NCBI GenBank assembly: GCA_002420105.1
Contig: DIHJ01000004.1
Coordinates: forward strand, 13,521 to 27,968
Direction of reading: 5' to 3'
Length of the DNA: 14,448 nt
From: Nitrospira sp. UBA5699
GTDB taxonomy: Bacteria > Nitrospirota > Nitrospiria > Nitrospirales > Nitrospiraceae
This document shows, one piece after another, positions 1 to 7,833 of this stretch (positions are counted from its first letter, which is position 1; each line of letters starts with the position of its first letter). The position numbers and the translations under genes are program-made. The notes under the pieces are model-generated. The model did no database searches and was not told the DNA's origin. It was given only the letters and a program-made list of their open reading frames with translations.

Positions 1-236
1 ACGATCTGGTCGTCCGTCATGTCTTTTGCGATCATCTCGCGTACCTCCCGGCGGAGGTCCTCCGCCAACGGCGCGTTGGAATCGGCCAGCGTCTGGTTCT
101 GGCACACCAGACAGCGCAGCTCGACGGCCAGCTGCTTCAGGCGCGCTTCGACGGCCGGATCCTCGCCGAGCGGACGGGCCTCCTGCGCGAGAACCGCGGT
201 CGGCAGCAACCAGATCAGGAACAGACAGAGCCTCAT
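1..236 (-). CDS. ccmH: Cytochrome c maturation protein CcmH/CcmL, N-terminal part (cut by window edge)
   Basis: The first 78 codons are present and the gene continues past the left edge. CcmH is a periplasmic, membrane-anchored thiol oxidoreductase that helps reduce the CXXCH cysteines of apocytochrome c before heme ligation with CcmF. Translation of the minus strand shows a signal-peptide-like start (residues 1-18, ending VLAQ) followed by the family signature LRCLVCQNQTLADS, with the redox cysteines at about residues 42 and 45, and then LAEDLRREVREMI, all diagnostic of this family. The ATG overlaps the ccmG stop as ATGA (233-236), indicating translational coupling. Whether a CcmI-type TPR domain follows cannot be seen. 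The identification is firm even though only part of the gene is here. Confidence 0.95.
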   Translation of the reverse strand, partial: MRLCLFLIWLLPTAVLAQEARPLGEDPAVEARLKQLAVELRCLVCQNQTLADSNAPLAEDLRREVREMIAKDMTDDQI

Positions 237-760
237 TGATTTTGCAACTCCCTGACGAGCGGCAGTACTTTCCGGTGCAAGGTTTCCTGATCCAGCGGGC
301 CGATCTGCTTGTACCGGATGACGCCTTTTTTATCGATGACGAACGTTTCGGGAACTCCATAGACCCCGTAATCGATGCCGATCCTGCCGGCCTCGTCCAT
401 GGCGCTCAGCGGATAGGGATCGCCCTGCCGCTTGAGCCAGGCGAGCGCCTCCGCCCGCTGATCCTTATAGTCCATGCCGTAGATCGGCACCGAACCGCTC
501 TGGGCCAGCTGCATCAGAATGGGATGTTCCTCCTTGCAGCCGCTGCACCAGGATGCCCAGACGTTCAACAGCCACACCTGCCCGGTCAAATCCTTCGGGG
601 AGAACAACTTCTGGGGATCGTGCAGCTGAGGCAGCGAAAAGTCCGGCGCCGGCTTGCCGACGAGCGGCGAGGGCACTTCGCGCGGGTTCAGCGTGAGGCC
701 CGCCGCGAAAAATCCCATGACCATGGCAAACAATGCCAAGGGGAGCAGAAACCGTTTCAT
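233..760 (-). CDS. ccmG: CcmG/DsbE thioredoxin-like thiol:disulfide oxidoreductase
   Basis: A 175-residue membrane-anchored periplasmic thioredoxin that keeps the apocytochrome/CcmH thiols reduced during cytochrome c assembly. The sequence shows an N-terminal signal anchor (residues 4-22), the early segment VGKPAPDFSLPQL typical of DsbE, the active site WCSGC (Cys72, Cys75), and the cis-proline loop YGVYGVPETF near residue 137, whose Pro-Glu is characteristic of CcmG. The start at 760 is chosen because it overlaps the ccmF stop as ATGA and places the signal anchor at the N terminus; the open frame extends upstream to 895, but that would add about 45 non-homologous residues overlapping ccmF. 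The stop overlaps the ccmH start. The active-site dipeptide is SG, a variant of the common PT/PS/EP types. Confidence 0.95.
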   Translation of the reverse strand: MKRFLLPLALFAMVMGFFAAGLTLNPREVPSPLVGKPAPDFSLPQLHDPQKLFSPKDLTGQVWLLNVWASWCSGCKEEHPILMQLAQSGSVPIYGMDYKDQRAEALAWLKRQGDPYPLSAMDEAGRIGIDYGVYGVPETFVIDKKGVIRYKQIGPLDQETLHRKVLPLVRELQNQ

Positions 761-2748
761 GCCACCTCTGAGGTTCGGGGAGGTGCGAGCGCCGGTTCCG
801 GGATCTCCTGCTTCCGCCATGAGAGACGATAGCGCCGGTCGCTGACGGCCAGGACGCCCCCGAAGGCCATCAGCAGACATCCGCCCCAGATCCAATCGAT
901 GAACGGCTTATGGTAGAGCCTCACGCTCCAGGCTCCGCCGTCCAACGGTTCCCCGAGCGAGACGTACAAGTCGCGCAGGATGCCCGGATCGATCGCCGCT
1001 TCCGTCATGGCCTGATTCTGGACGGGATAGTAGCGCTTCTCCGGGTGCATCCGGGTGACGGGACGGCCGTCTTTGGTTACGACGAAGGTGCCCCGCCCCG
1101 CGCGATAGTTCGGCCCCTTGACCTCCTGCACGCCGTCGAAGCGGAATTGGTAGCCGCCGATCGTCGCGATCTCTCCGACGTTCATCCGCAGGTCTTTCTC
1201 GGTTTCGAATCCCTTCACGCAGGTGACGCCGATGATGAAGACCGCCACGCCGCAATGGGCGAACAGCATCCCCCAGTAGGAGCGTGACAATCCGGCGAGA
1301 CCGTGCCGGAGGCCGCTGCCGCGCACGGCGGTCAGCCGCTCGCGCACGTTGAGGACGGCGGTTGCGACGATCCAGGCGGCCAGCAAGAACCCCAGGCTCA
1401 AAAGCGGCGTCCACCGGCCGAGCGCGAAGGGCAGGAGGAGCGCCGTCGCGGCGCTGACGGCGAAGGCCCAGCGGACTCTGATCGCGAGATCGGGCAGCGA
1501 GGCCTGTTTCCATTGCGCCAGCGGGCCGATCCCCATGAGAAAGAGAGCCGGCGTCATGAGCGGGACGAACACCGTATCGAAGTAGGGCGGGCCGACGGAG
1601 AGCTTGCCCATTCCGAGCGCGTCCAGAAACAGGGGGTAGAGTGTGCCCAACAGCACAGAGCCGGTTGCGACGATGAGCAGGACGTTGTTCACCAACAGCA
1701 TGGATTCGCGGGATACGAACGCAAAGCGTCCTCCCAGCCCCACGCGCGGGGCGCGCCAGGCATAGAGCGTCAGCGATCCTCCGATCACGACCGCGAGATA
1801 GACCAGGATGAACAGGCCGCGTTTCGGGTCCGTCGCAAAGGCGTGCACCGAGGTCAACACCCCGGATCGCACCAGAAAGGTTCCGACGAGGCTGAGCGAG
1901 AACGCCAGGATCGCGAGCAGCACCGTCCACACTTTGAAACTGCCGCGCTTATCGGTGACGGCCAGGGAATGGATCAAGGCGGTTCCGGCCAGCCAGGGCA
2001 TGAAGGAGGCGTTCTCGACCGGATCCCAGAACCACCATCCGCCCCAGCCCAGTTCGTAGTAAGCCCAACCGCTGCCCAGCGCGATGCCGACGGTGAGAAA
2101 ACACCAGGCCACGGTCGTCCAGGGACGCGACCAGCGCGCCCAGGCCGCGTCCAGATTGCCGCCCAGCAACGCGGCGATGGCGAAGGAGAACGCCACGGAG
2201 AATCCGACATAGCCCATGTAGAGCATCGGCGGATGCAGAACCATGCCGGGATCCTGGAGCAGCGGATTCAAGTCGCGGCCGTCCGCCGCGGCGGGAATCA
2301 ATCGCTCGAAGGGATTCGACACGGTCAGCATGAAGAGAAGGAACCCCAGACTGACGAAACCCATCACGCCGAGAATCCGAGCCCGCATCGGGGCCGGCAG
2401 GTGGCGCGAGAAGAGTGTGACGGCCACCATCCAGACGGTCAGGATCAAGGTCCAGAGGAGCAGCGATCCTTCGTGGGCGCCCCACACGGCCGCAAGTCGA
2501 TAGTGCAGGGGCAGCTGCGAGTTCGCGTTGGCCGCCACGTACAGCACGGAGAAATCCTTCACGGCGAAGGCGTAGGCGAGCGCGCCGAACGCCAGCGCCA
2601 CGAGGCAGAATTGCCCGCGCGCCGCGGGTGTGGCGACGGCCATGAAGGCTGCGTTGTTGATCGCCGCGCCCCACACCGGCAGGACCGCCTGCACCAGGGC
2701 GACGCACAGCGCGAGCATCAATGAGAAATGGCCGATCTCGGGAATCAT
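757..2748 (-). CDS. ccmF: CcmF cytochrome c heme lyase subunit
   Basis: A 663-residue polytopic inner-membrane protein and the core of the System I cytochrome c synthetase: it accepts heme from holo-CcmE and, with CcmH, attaches it to CXXCH cysteines. Visible hallmarks are WGAHEGSLLLW at 89-99, LHPPMLYMGYVG at 171-182, the tryptophan-rich WWD heme-handling motif (ELGWGGWWFWDPVENAS, about 232-248), and the conserved histidines near 172, 260, 302 and 498 that serve in this family as ligands for heme. The periplasmic domain precedes a last membrane helix close to the C terminus. Length is normal for the family (about 640-670). It starts 8 nt after the ccmE stop behind an AGAGGA ribosome-binding site, and its stop overlaps the ccmG start. 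Confidence 0.97.
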   Translation of the reverse strand: MIPEIGHFSLMLALCVALVQAVLPVWGAAINNAAFMAVATPAARGQFCLVALAFGALAYAFAVKDFSVLYVAANANSQLPLHYRLAAVWGAHEGSLLLWTLILTVWMVAVTLFSRHLPAPMRARILGVMGFVSLGFLLFMLTVSNPFERLIPAAADGRDLNPLLQDPGMVLHPPMLYMGYVGFSVAFSFAIAALLGGNLDAAWARWSRPWTTVAWCFLTVGIALGSGWAYYELGWGGWWFWDPVENASFMPWLAGTALIHSLAVTDKRGSFKVWTVLLAILAFSLSLVGTFLVRSGVLTSVHAFATDPKRGLFILVYLAVVIGGSLTLYAWRAPRVGLGGRFAFVSRESMLLVNNVLLIVATGSVLLGTLYPLFLDALGMGKLSVGPPYFDTVFVPLMTPALFLMGIGPLAQWKQASLPDLAIRVRWAFAVSAATALLLPFALGRWTPLLSLGFLLAAWIVATAVLNVRERLTAVRGSGLRHGLAGLSRSYWGMLFAHCGVAVFIIGVTCVKGFETEKDLRMNVGEIATIGGYQFRFDGVQEVKGPNYRAGRGTFVVTKDGRPVTRMHPEKRYYPVQNQAMTEAAIDPGILRDLYVSLGEPLDGGAWSVRLYHKPFIDWIWGGCLLMAFGGVLAVSDRRYRLSWRKQEIPEPALAPPRTSEVA

Positions 2749-2756
2749 GACGTCCT

Positions 2757-3224
2757 CTACTGCGGGCTCGCGGTCGTTGGTCGGCTGCGTCCGGCGCCGG
2801 TCGCCCCGGCCTTTTCCAGCGCGGCGGCCGCTTCGGGCGGCATGTAGTTCTCATCGTGCTTCGCCAGCACTTCGCTGGCGATAAAGGTGCCGTCGGCCCC
2901 CATCCGTCCCTGCGCGACCGCGCCCTTTCCCTCTTTGAAGAGGTCCGGCAGGATGCCTTTGTACAGGACCGGCACCCGCTTCACCGTGTCCGTGACCACG
3001 AAATGCACCGTCAAACCGTCCCCGTCACGCGTGAGCGTGCCGGCCTCCACCAGCCCGCCGATGCGGAAGCTGCGCCCCTGAGGCGCTTCGCCGTTGGAGA
3101 CTTGCGTCGGCGTGAAAAAGAACACGAGGTTGCTCCTGAAGGCGTTGAGCACCAGGGCCGAAGCCAGGCCCAGCGCGACGAGCCCGACACCGATCGTTGC
3201 GAAGCGTTTCTGCCGTCGGGTCAT
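2757..3224 (-). CDS. ccmE: CcmE periplasmic heme chaperone
   Basis: A 155-residue membrane-tethered protein that binds heme covalently through a histidine and delivers it to CcmF. A basic N terminus and one membrane helix (about residues 9-27) are followed by an OB-fold beta domain (FRIGGLVEAGTL, VHFVVTD, VPVLYKGILPDLFKEGKGAVAQG). The heme-binding motif LAKHDENYMPPE carries His123 and Tyr127, the expected HXXXY pair. The C-terminal tail after residue 131 is Ala/Thr/Pro-rich and probably unstructured. The start overlaps the ccmD stop by four bases (ATGA). There is nothing unusual in the motif; this is the His-type CcmE rather than the Cys-type CX3CY variant seen in some archaea and sulfate reducers. 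Confidence 0.97.
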   Translation of the reverse strand: MTRRQKRFATIGVGLVALGLASALVLNAFRSNLVFFFTPTQVSNGEAPQGRSFRIGGLVEAGTLTRDGDGLTVHFVVTDTVKRVPVLYKGILPDLFKEGKGAVAQGRMGADGTFIASEVLAKHDENYMPPEAAAALEKAGATGAGRSRPTTASPQ

Positions 3225-3400
3225 GATGCCTTCTCCTCGCCCGCGGCCGGTCGAGAGAGGCTCCGGAGGGCCGCGGTCCGTCTCACCCGGAGCGCCGCGA
3301 CTTCCCAGGCCATGCAGAGCGCCGTCATGCCGAACGACGGCCAGATGTACAGCCCGTATCCGCCCATGGCCAAGAATTCACCGAAGCTGTTCCACTGCAT
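3221..3400 (-). CDS. ccmD: CcmD small membrane protein
   Basis: A 59-residue single-span inner-membrane protein that in System I helps release holo-CcmE from the CcmABC complex. The sequence starts MQWNSFGEFLAMGGYGLYIW, matching the CcmD pattern of an aromatic/glycine-rich start (the 'FxxMGGYxxYVWxS' type) followed by a helix (FGMTALCMAWEVAAL) and a basic cytoplasmic tail (RVRRTAALRSL). The start codon is chosen at 3400 because it shares one base with the ccmC stop (TGATG) and because the protein then has exactly the family architecture; the longer frame reaching back to 4114 is only an overlap with ccmC. The stop overlaps the ccmE start. Confidence 0.93.
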   Translation of the reverse strand: MQWNSFGEFLAMGGYGLYIWPSFGMTALCMAWEVAALRVRRTAALRSLSRPAAGEEKAS

Positions 3401-4143
3401 CAGGACTCCTCCAGGCCGCGTATCCAGGCCGCATGCCGTTCCCGTTCGAGAGTCAGACAGCGCATCCGCATCAGCGTCACGGCCAGGCTGTACATCCAGA
3501 ACCCGAGCGCCATGAGCCCCATGGCCGCGAGCATCGTCGTCGCCATCTTCGGCGCAGCCGTCACGCTCACGGAGGCGCCCTGGTGCAGGGTGTTCCACCA
3601 CTGAACCGAGAAGTAGATGACCGGCACGTTGACCACGCCGACCAGGGCCAGGAGCGCGCTCGCGCGGTCGGCGCGACGAAGGTCGTCGATCGAGCCGTGC
3701 AGCAGAATGAACCCCAGATACTGAAAGAGAAGGATCAGTTCCGAGGTGAGCCGCGCGTCCCATACCCACCAGGTGCCCCAGGTCGGTTTTCCCCAGAAGG
3801 AGCCGGTCAACAAGGCCAGAAACGTAAACATGGCCCCGGTCGGGGCGACGGCCTGTGCCATCATAAAGGAGGGTTTGGCGTTCAGGCCGAGGCCGGCGGC
3901 GGCCCATCCCGCCATGATGACGTAGAGAAACATCGACATCCAGGCGGCCGGCACATGGACGAAAATGATGCGATAGGACTCCCCCTGCTGGAAATCGGTG
4001 GGCGCGACGAAGAACCCCTGATAGAGGCCGACGCTCATGAATGCCACGGCCAGGGAGGCGAACCAGGGGATGAGTTTCCCTGCTGCGGGATAGAACTGTT
4101 GAAGCGATGACCACCGGAACCAGTTCATGCGTGCTGTGCTCAT
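3400..4143 (-). CDS. ccmC: CcmC heme-handling protein
   Basis: A 247-residue six-helix inner-membrane protein that loads heme onto CcmE. It shows the WWD motif (KPTWGTWWVWDARLTSE, about 119-135) and the two conserved heme-ligand histidines, His63 in FVHVPAAW and His187 in NTLHQG. Start choice: ATG at 4143 lies 7 nt after the ccmB stop and has an upstream AGG-type ribosome-binding site; the open frame extends to 4266, but that would overlap ccmB with unrelated sequence, and the internal ATG at 4128 lacks a good ribosome-binding site. It ends one base into ccmD. All family hallmarks are intact. Confidence 0.96.
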   Translation of the reverse strand: MSTARMNWFRWSSLQQFYPAAGKLIPWFASLAVAFMSVGLYQGFFVAPTDFQQGESYRIIFVHVPAAWMSMFLYVIMAGWAAAGLGLNAKPSFMMAQAVAPTGAMFTFLALLTGSFWGKPTWGTWWVWDARLTSELILLFQYLGFILLHGSIDDLRRADRASALLALVGVVNVPVIYFSVQWWNTLHQGASVSVTAAPKMATTMLAAMGLMALGFWMYSLAVTLMRMRCLTLERERHAAWIRGLEES

Positions 4144-4150
4144 GGTTGAC

Positions 4151-4834
4151 CTATTCAAGGGCGATGCGCAGTGCCGCCGCCGTGGCCCAGGGGGCAAACA
4201 CGGTGGCCAGGACGAGGCAGGCCCCGAGCAGGGACAGATGTGCTTCGGCGCCGAGTCCTGCGTCACTGCTCACGACCGCGCCTGCTCCGAAGATCAGCAC
4301 GGGGACGAAGAGCGGCAGCGTCAGCAACGCGACCAGGAGCCCGCTCCCTCTGATGCCCAACGTGAGTGCCGCGCCGATCGATCCGAGAGCGCTCAGGACC
4401 GGCGTTCCCAAGAGCAGCGAGCACACCAGCACCCACAGAGTGGAGCCGGTCAGTCCGAACTGCAGTCCCAACAGGGGCGACAGCAGAACCAGGGGGAAGC
4501 CCGCCGCGATCCAATGGGCGCAGACTTTGCTCATGACCAGCAGGCTCAACGGTTGCGGCGCGAGCAACATCTGTTCCAGCGCGCCGTCTTGGTAGTCCAC
4601 CGCGAACAGGCGATGGAGAGACAACAGGCACGAGAGCAGCGCGGCAATCCAAACGACGCCGGGGGCGATCGTCCGTAGTGTAGCCGGCTCCGGTCCGATC
4701 CCCAGCGGGAACAAGCCGGCCACGATCACGAAAAAAAACAGGGTGGTCAGAAGTTCGGACCGCCGTCGCCAGGCCAGCAGGAGATCCCGCCGGAGCAGAC
4801 CCCACATTGCCGCTGTCAAGGGGGAGTTCTTCAT
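4151..4834 (-). CDS. ccmB: CcmB ABC-type heme exporter/CcmE-release permease
   Basis: A 227-residue polytopic membrane subunit that pairs with the CcmA ATPase and, with CcmC and CcmD, drives release of holo-CcmE. The N terminus LLRRDLLLAWRRRSELLTTLFFF and the segment FAVDYQDGALEQMLLAPQPL (about 77-96) are typical of CcmB, and the remainder is a run of hydrophobic helices. The start at 4834 overlaps the ccmA stop as ATGA, which fixes it against the longer open frame to 5155 (that extension lies inside ccmA). Its length matches the family (about 220 residues). Confidence 0.96.
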   Translation of the reverse strand: MKNSPLTAAMWGLLRRDLLLAWRRRSELLTTLFFFVIVAGLFPLGIGPEPATLRTIAPGVVWIAALLSCLLSLHRLFAVDYQDGALEQMLLAPQPLSLLVMSKVCAHWIAAGFPLVLLSPLLGLQFGLTGSTLWVLVCSLLLGTPVLSALGSIGAALTLGIRGSGLLVALLTLPLFVPVLIFGAGAVVSSDAGLGAEAHLSLLGACLVLATVFAPWATAAALRIALE

Positions 4835-5451
4835 CCCGGCAACCTGAGCTGCTGTACCGTCCCGGCCCCGATGCCGATTTCTTCGTGAGTGGCCACCACG
4901 ACGATTCCCCGGTTCGTCAGATGACGTTCCAACCGGTTTCGAAGCAGGCGGGACGAGTTCGCATCCAGCGCCGTGAACGGTTCGTCCAGGATCCATAAGG
5001 GGCGCTCGCACGACCAGAAACGGGCCAGGGCGACTCGCCGCTTCTGTCCCTCGGAGAGCAGTCTCGTGGCCAGGATATGGCAGGAGCGCCCCAACCCCAC
5101 GGCGTGCAAGGCGGATTCCGCCGATCCGGGATCGAGGTTCTGACCGAAGATGCACGCCATGGCTTGCAGGTTTTCGATCGGACTCAAGTCGTCCTTTAAG
5201 GCGTTACGATGGCCGAGGTACGCCAGTTGTTCGCGATATCCCTGTTGTGCGTCCGCGATCCGCCGCCCCTGCCAGGAGATGCTGCCCCGGTCCACGGGAG
5301 ACAACCCGCACAGGGCGCGAAGGAGCGTCGTCTTGCCGCTTCCGTTCTCGCCGGTCACCGACAGGAGAGTCCCCGGCGGCAGCGTGAACGACAGGGCTTG
5401 AAACAACGTGCGGTCCCCCCGGCTGCAGCTCAAATCCCGAACGTCCAGCAT
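4831..5451 (-). CDS. ccmA: CcmA cytochrome c biogenesis ABC ATPase
   Basis: A 206-residue cytoplasmic ATPase that powers the CcmABCD complex. It shows Walker A GENGSGKTT (34-42), the signature LSEGQ (132-136), Walker B PLWILDEP (151-158) and the switch histidine in VVATHEE (about 189). The compact length and the motif 'LSEGQKRRVALAR' are typical of CcmA rather than a transporter ATPase. The ATG lies one base after the stop of the upstream beta-barrel gene, with no room for its own promoter in between. The ribosome-binding site is weak and lies in the end of that gene, so the whole ccm operon is likely read from upstream, at least in part. Confidence 0.96.
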   Translation of the reverse strand: MLDVRDLSCSRGDRTLFQALSFTLPPGTLLSVTGENGSGKTTLLRALCGLSPVDRGSISWQGRRIADAQQGYREQLAYLGHRNALKDDLSPIENLQAMACIFGQNLDPGSAESALHAVGLGRSCHILATRLLSEGQKRRVALARFWSCERPLWILDEPFTALDANSSRLLRNRLERHLTNRGIVVVATHEEIGIGAGTVQQLRLPG

Positions 5452-5452
5452 G

Positions 5453-7759
5453 CTAGGAAAAATCCCATCGCAGACCGAAGAAAAAGAACTGTCTCATGGT
5501 GGAATCCTTTTGGGTCGCGCTGTCGGTCAGTGTTTTCTCCACGCCCCCCGATCCCTCCAGCGTCCAGCTGTTCAGAAAGCGGTAGTCGATTCGCACGGTG
5601 GGCGTCACCCGGTAGAGTTCAACGTCCATGCTGTCCTTCTGGTGATACAGAATCACGAAGGTGTCGAACTGCCATTGCGGACTCAACCGCGCCAGAGAGT
5701 TGAGCGTCAGCGACTGACCGCGGTACGCGGGACTCGTGATGTAGCTGGCATTGGCGACGAACGTCGTATTGTCAAACGGGAAGTTGGCCCCGATCGCCTG
5801 TGCCGTATACGTCCAGATATTGCCAGTCCCGGGGAAGGCTTGCAAGGAACAAGGGGCATCCGTGATCGAATTCGGATTGAGAAAGAGCGTACTCGTCCCC
5901 GGCAGGATGACCAGACAGTTGGTCGCCGACGTCCCGGAAATACGGTTGTAACGGACATCCCCGCCGAGTTGCCAGTCCTTCGAGACCGAATGCAGGACTC
6001 CGGCGAGAAACAGATCGCTCGTCGCGGTGTTTTGTTTCGCCGCCGTCCGCAAGGCGTCTTCATTCTCCTGCTTGATGAGGTCGAGGGACGTCGCGCCGGC
6101 GACGCCGAACAGTGCGTTGCTGGTCTGGAGGTACGGTGTCCGGCGATGGTCCGCCAACAGCGTGTAGGTCGTTCCTTCGGTCACCCAGGTCCCGTTGAGC
6201 ATGGCGACGTTGAGGACCTTGTAGGACACGTCGTAATCGACCAGACCGAACGCGTTCTTGCCGTTCGAGGCATAGCGGACTTCAGACCCCACGGCCCGGC
6301 GGTCGACGACGCCGTTCACCATCTGATTGATGTAATAGGCGTTGCCGCTCCAGGCCGTGCCCAACGGCCCGATGTCCACATTGGCGCCGTAAAAGTAGCG
6401 CTTCAGTTCGGCCCGGAAGTTCCGGGGATCGTCGGGGACGTAGGTGGAGTCCAAACTGAACTGCCTGGGCTGGCCGGCCAGAAGATTGAGGTTGAGGAAC
6501 TGGGGAACCGCCGTGTACCGGACCCAGGCTCCATCGAACCGAAAATCCAGCACGCCGCCCGTATTCCCCGGCTGTCGGCCGACGCGGACGAAATACGAGT
6601 CCTGGCTCGAATGCTCCAGATAGAGGGCCCTGAGACGGCTGATGTTGCGCCGGTCGTCGCTGGTGGCCAGCGCGTCGTAGGTTTGCGTGCCGCGCACGAC
6701 GACTTTGGTGTCGTACTCGTCTTTGCGATACCGGCCCGTGATGTCGAACGCCGATTGCAACAAGGACTGATCCTGGTTATGGAATTTCGTGGTCGTGTTC
6801 GACAGCTTGTCCGTAATCGTCGTCTGGGAGAACCCCCCATAGTAATATTGATAGAGACTTCCATACACTCTCGTCTCTTCAATCTTCTTCGCCGGCTTTC
6901 GGCCTTTCCCCTGTGCAACCGCCGTCTTCGCATCGGCCAGCGCCGCAACCCGCTGTCTGACCCGGACGGCTCCGTCACCCTCGGGATAGATCTTCAAATA
7001 GTGCTCGTATTCCGCCCTGGCTTTGTCGATGTCCCCCGTGGATTCTCTGGCGAGTCCGATCATTTCCTGGGCTTCGCGGGATTGTCTGTTCGGCGGCAGG
7101 TTCAGCGCCGCGTTGAAGAGTAGGACGGCTTTCTCCGCCTCCTCTGCGGCCAGGGCCGCTCGCCCGCGCGTCATCAATTCTGCCGCATAGGTTTCGATGT
7201 CCATGCCCGGTTTGAAGGGCGGGACATCGAACGAGGGCACGGCTCCTTGCGCCGTCGGCGGCTTGGCCGAAGCGGGAACCCGGACCTCGGGCGGCGGCGG
7301 GGGAGGCATGGCCGGTTTGTCCAGTTTCACCGCGATCACGATGCGGCTGCTGCTGCGGATGTCGCGCTGGCTGACCCGGAAGCGCACGGGGCGCTCGAAC
7401 TTGATCGAGAGTCCATTCGTGGCCTGATCGGGAAAGGTTACGCTGAACTTCGGCACCAGATCGCTCGGCGGAGAGGCCGCCAGTTCTCGTGCGAACCGGC
7501 GGGACCGGTCGAGATCCGGGAAATCCAAGAAGAGACGGACGAGGTCGCCTTTTTCGGACGGGGTGTGGCGCAGGTAGAGAGCCCTGGTATTGAACACGAT
7601 GTGAATTTCGGCGGCCGTCGGCGTTTCGACGATCTCGATTCGGTCGAGAACCTGTGCGGCGGCCGGCAGAGGTACGCCCAGCGCCGCGAGGGTCAGGATT
7701 CCGATGAGGACGAAGGGCCGGGTTGCAAGACGCAGCCAGGCTGTTTCACCGATTTTCAA
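5453..7759 (-). CDS. Exported AMIN-like/TPR/outer-membrane beta-barrel protein, candidate porin of an electron conduit
   Basis: A 768-residue protein that I do not recognise as a named gene. It begins at a TTG codon preceded by a good AGGGGAG ribosome-binding site, followed by a signal peptide (hydrophobic 15-33, cleavage likely at AAA-Q near 35). Residues about 37-145 resemble an AMIN-type domain (IEIVETPTAAEIHIVFNT...VRLFLDFPD), a fold that binds envelope polymers such as peptidoglycan in known amidases and secretins. A proline-rich linker (149-185) leads to one or two TPR units (about 188-275). From about 298 to the end, alternating polar/aromatic strands (YGSLYQYYYGGF, DYDVSYKVLNVAML, ITGRYRKDEYDTKVVVRG) and the ending FGLRWDFS indicate an outer-membrane beta-barrel. 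Two cysteines (TNCLV, DAPCS) sit in one probable loop. Position between a multiheme cytochrome and ccmA suggests a role in cytochrome export or electron transfer across the outer membrane (inference). Confidence 0.75.
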   Translation of the reverse strand: MKIGETAWLRLATRPFVLIGILTLAALGVPLPAAAQVLDRIEIVETPTAAEIHIVFNTRALYLRHTPSEKGDLVRLFLDFPDLDRSRRFARELAASPPSDLVPKFSVTFPDQATNGLSIKFERPVRFRVSQRDIRSSSRIVIAVKLDKPAMPPPPPPEVRVPASAKPPTAQGAVPSFDVPPFKPGMDIETYAAELMTRGRAALAAEEAEKAVLLFNAALNLPPNRQSREAQEMIGLARESTGDIDKARAEYEHYLKIYPEGDGAVRVRQRVAALADAKTAVAQGKGRKPAKKIEETRVYGSLYQYYYGGFSQTTITDKLSNTTTKFHNQDQSLLQSAFDITGRYRKDEYDTKVVVRGTQTYDALATSDDRRNISRLRALYLEHSSQDSYFVRVGRQPGNTGGVLDFRFDGAWVRYTAVPQFLNLNLLAGQPRQFSLDSTYVPDDPRNFRAELKRYFYGANVDIGPLGTAWSGNAYYINQMVNGVVDRRAVGSEVRYASNGKNAFGLVDYDVSYKVLNVAMLNGTWVTEGTTYTLLADHRRTPYLQTSNALFGVAGATSLDLIKQENEDALRTAAKQNTATSDLFLAGVLHSVSKDWQLGGDVRYNRISGTSATNCLVILPGTSTLFLNPNSITDAPCSLQAFPGTGNIWTYTAQAIGANFPFDNTTFVANASYITSPAYRGQSLTLNSLARLSPQWQFDTFVILYHQKDSMDVELYRVTPTVRIDYRFLNSWTLEGSGGVEKTLTDSATQKDSTMRQFFFFGLRWDFS

Positions 7760-7794
7760 TGCGGGCTCCCCTAGGGTTTGAATCGCGCTGCCTG

Positions 7795-7827
7795 CGCCGG
7801 CTCACACCGATCGAGTTTGAGCCGGCG
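7795..7827. repeat. Inverted repeat between the 18-heme cytochrome and the barrel gene (possible attenuator or RNA-processing hairpin)
   Basis: Arms CGCCGGCTCA (7795-7804) and TGAGCCGGCG (7818-7827) are perfectly complementary, giving a 10-bp GC-rich stem with a 13-nt loop in the 74-nt gap between the two minus-strand genes. No T-run follows on either side, so it is not a canonical intrinsic terminator. It could partially terminate, or protect the 3' end of the upstream cytochrome message. The structure is seen directly; the function is inferred. Confidence 0.6.
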
Positions 7828-7833
7828 TTCGTG

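Noticed and set aside
1303..2724. Long plus-strand open frame (473 codons) opposite ccmF
   Set aside because: It lies fully antisense to an unmistakable ccmF; its composition (Arg/His/Gln/Glu-rich, no domain) is what the reverse strand of a GC-rich gene produces.
5408..7123. 571-codon plus-strand open frame opposite the barrel gene
   Set aside because: The minus-strand frame has a signal peptide, domain order, ribosome-binding site and operon context; the plus frame has none of these.
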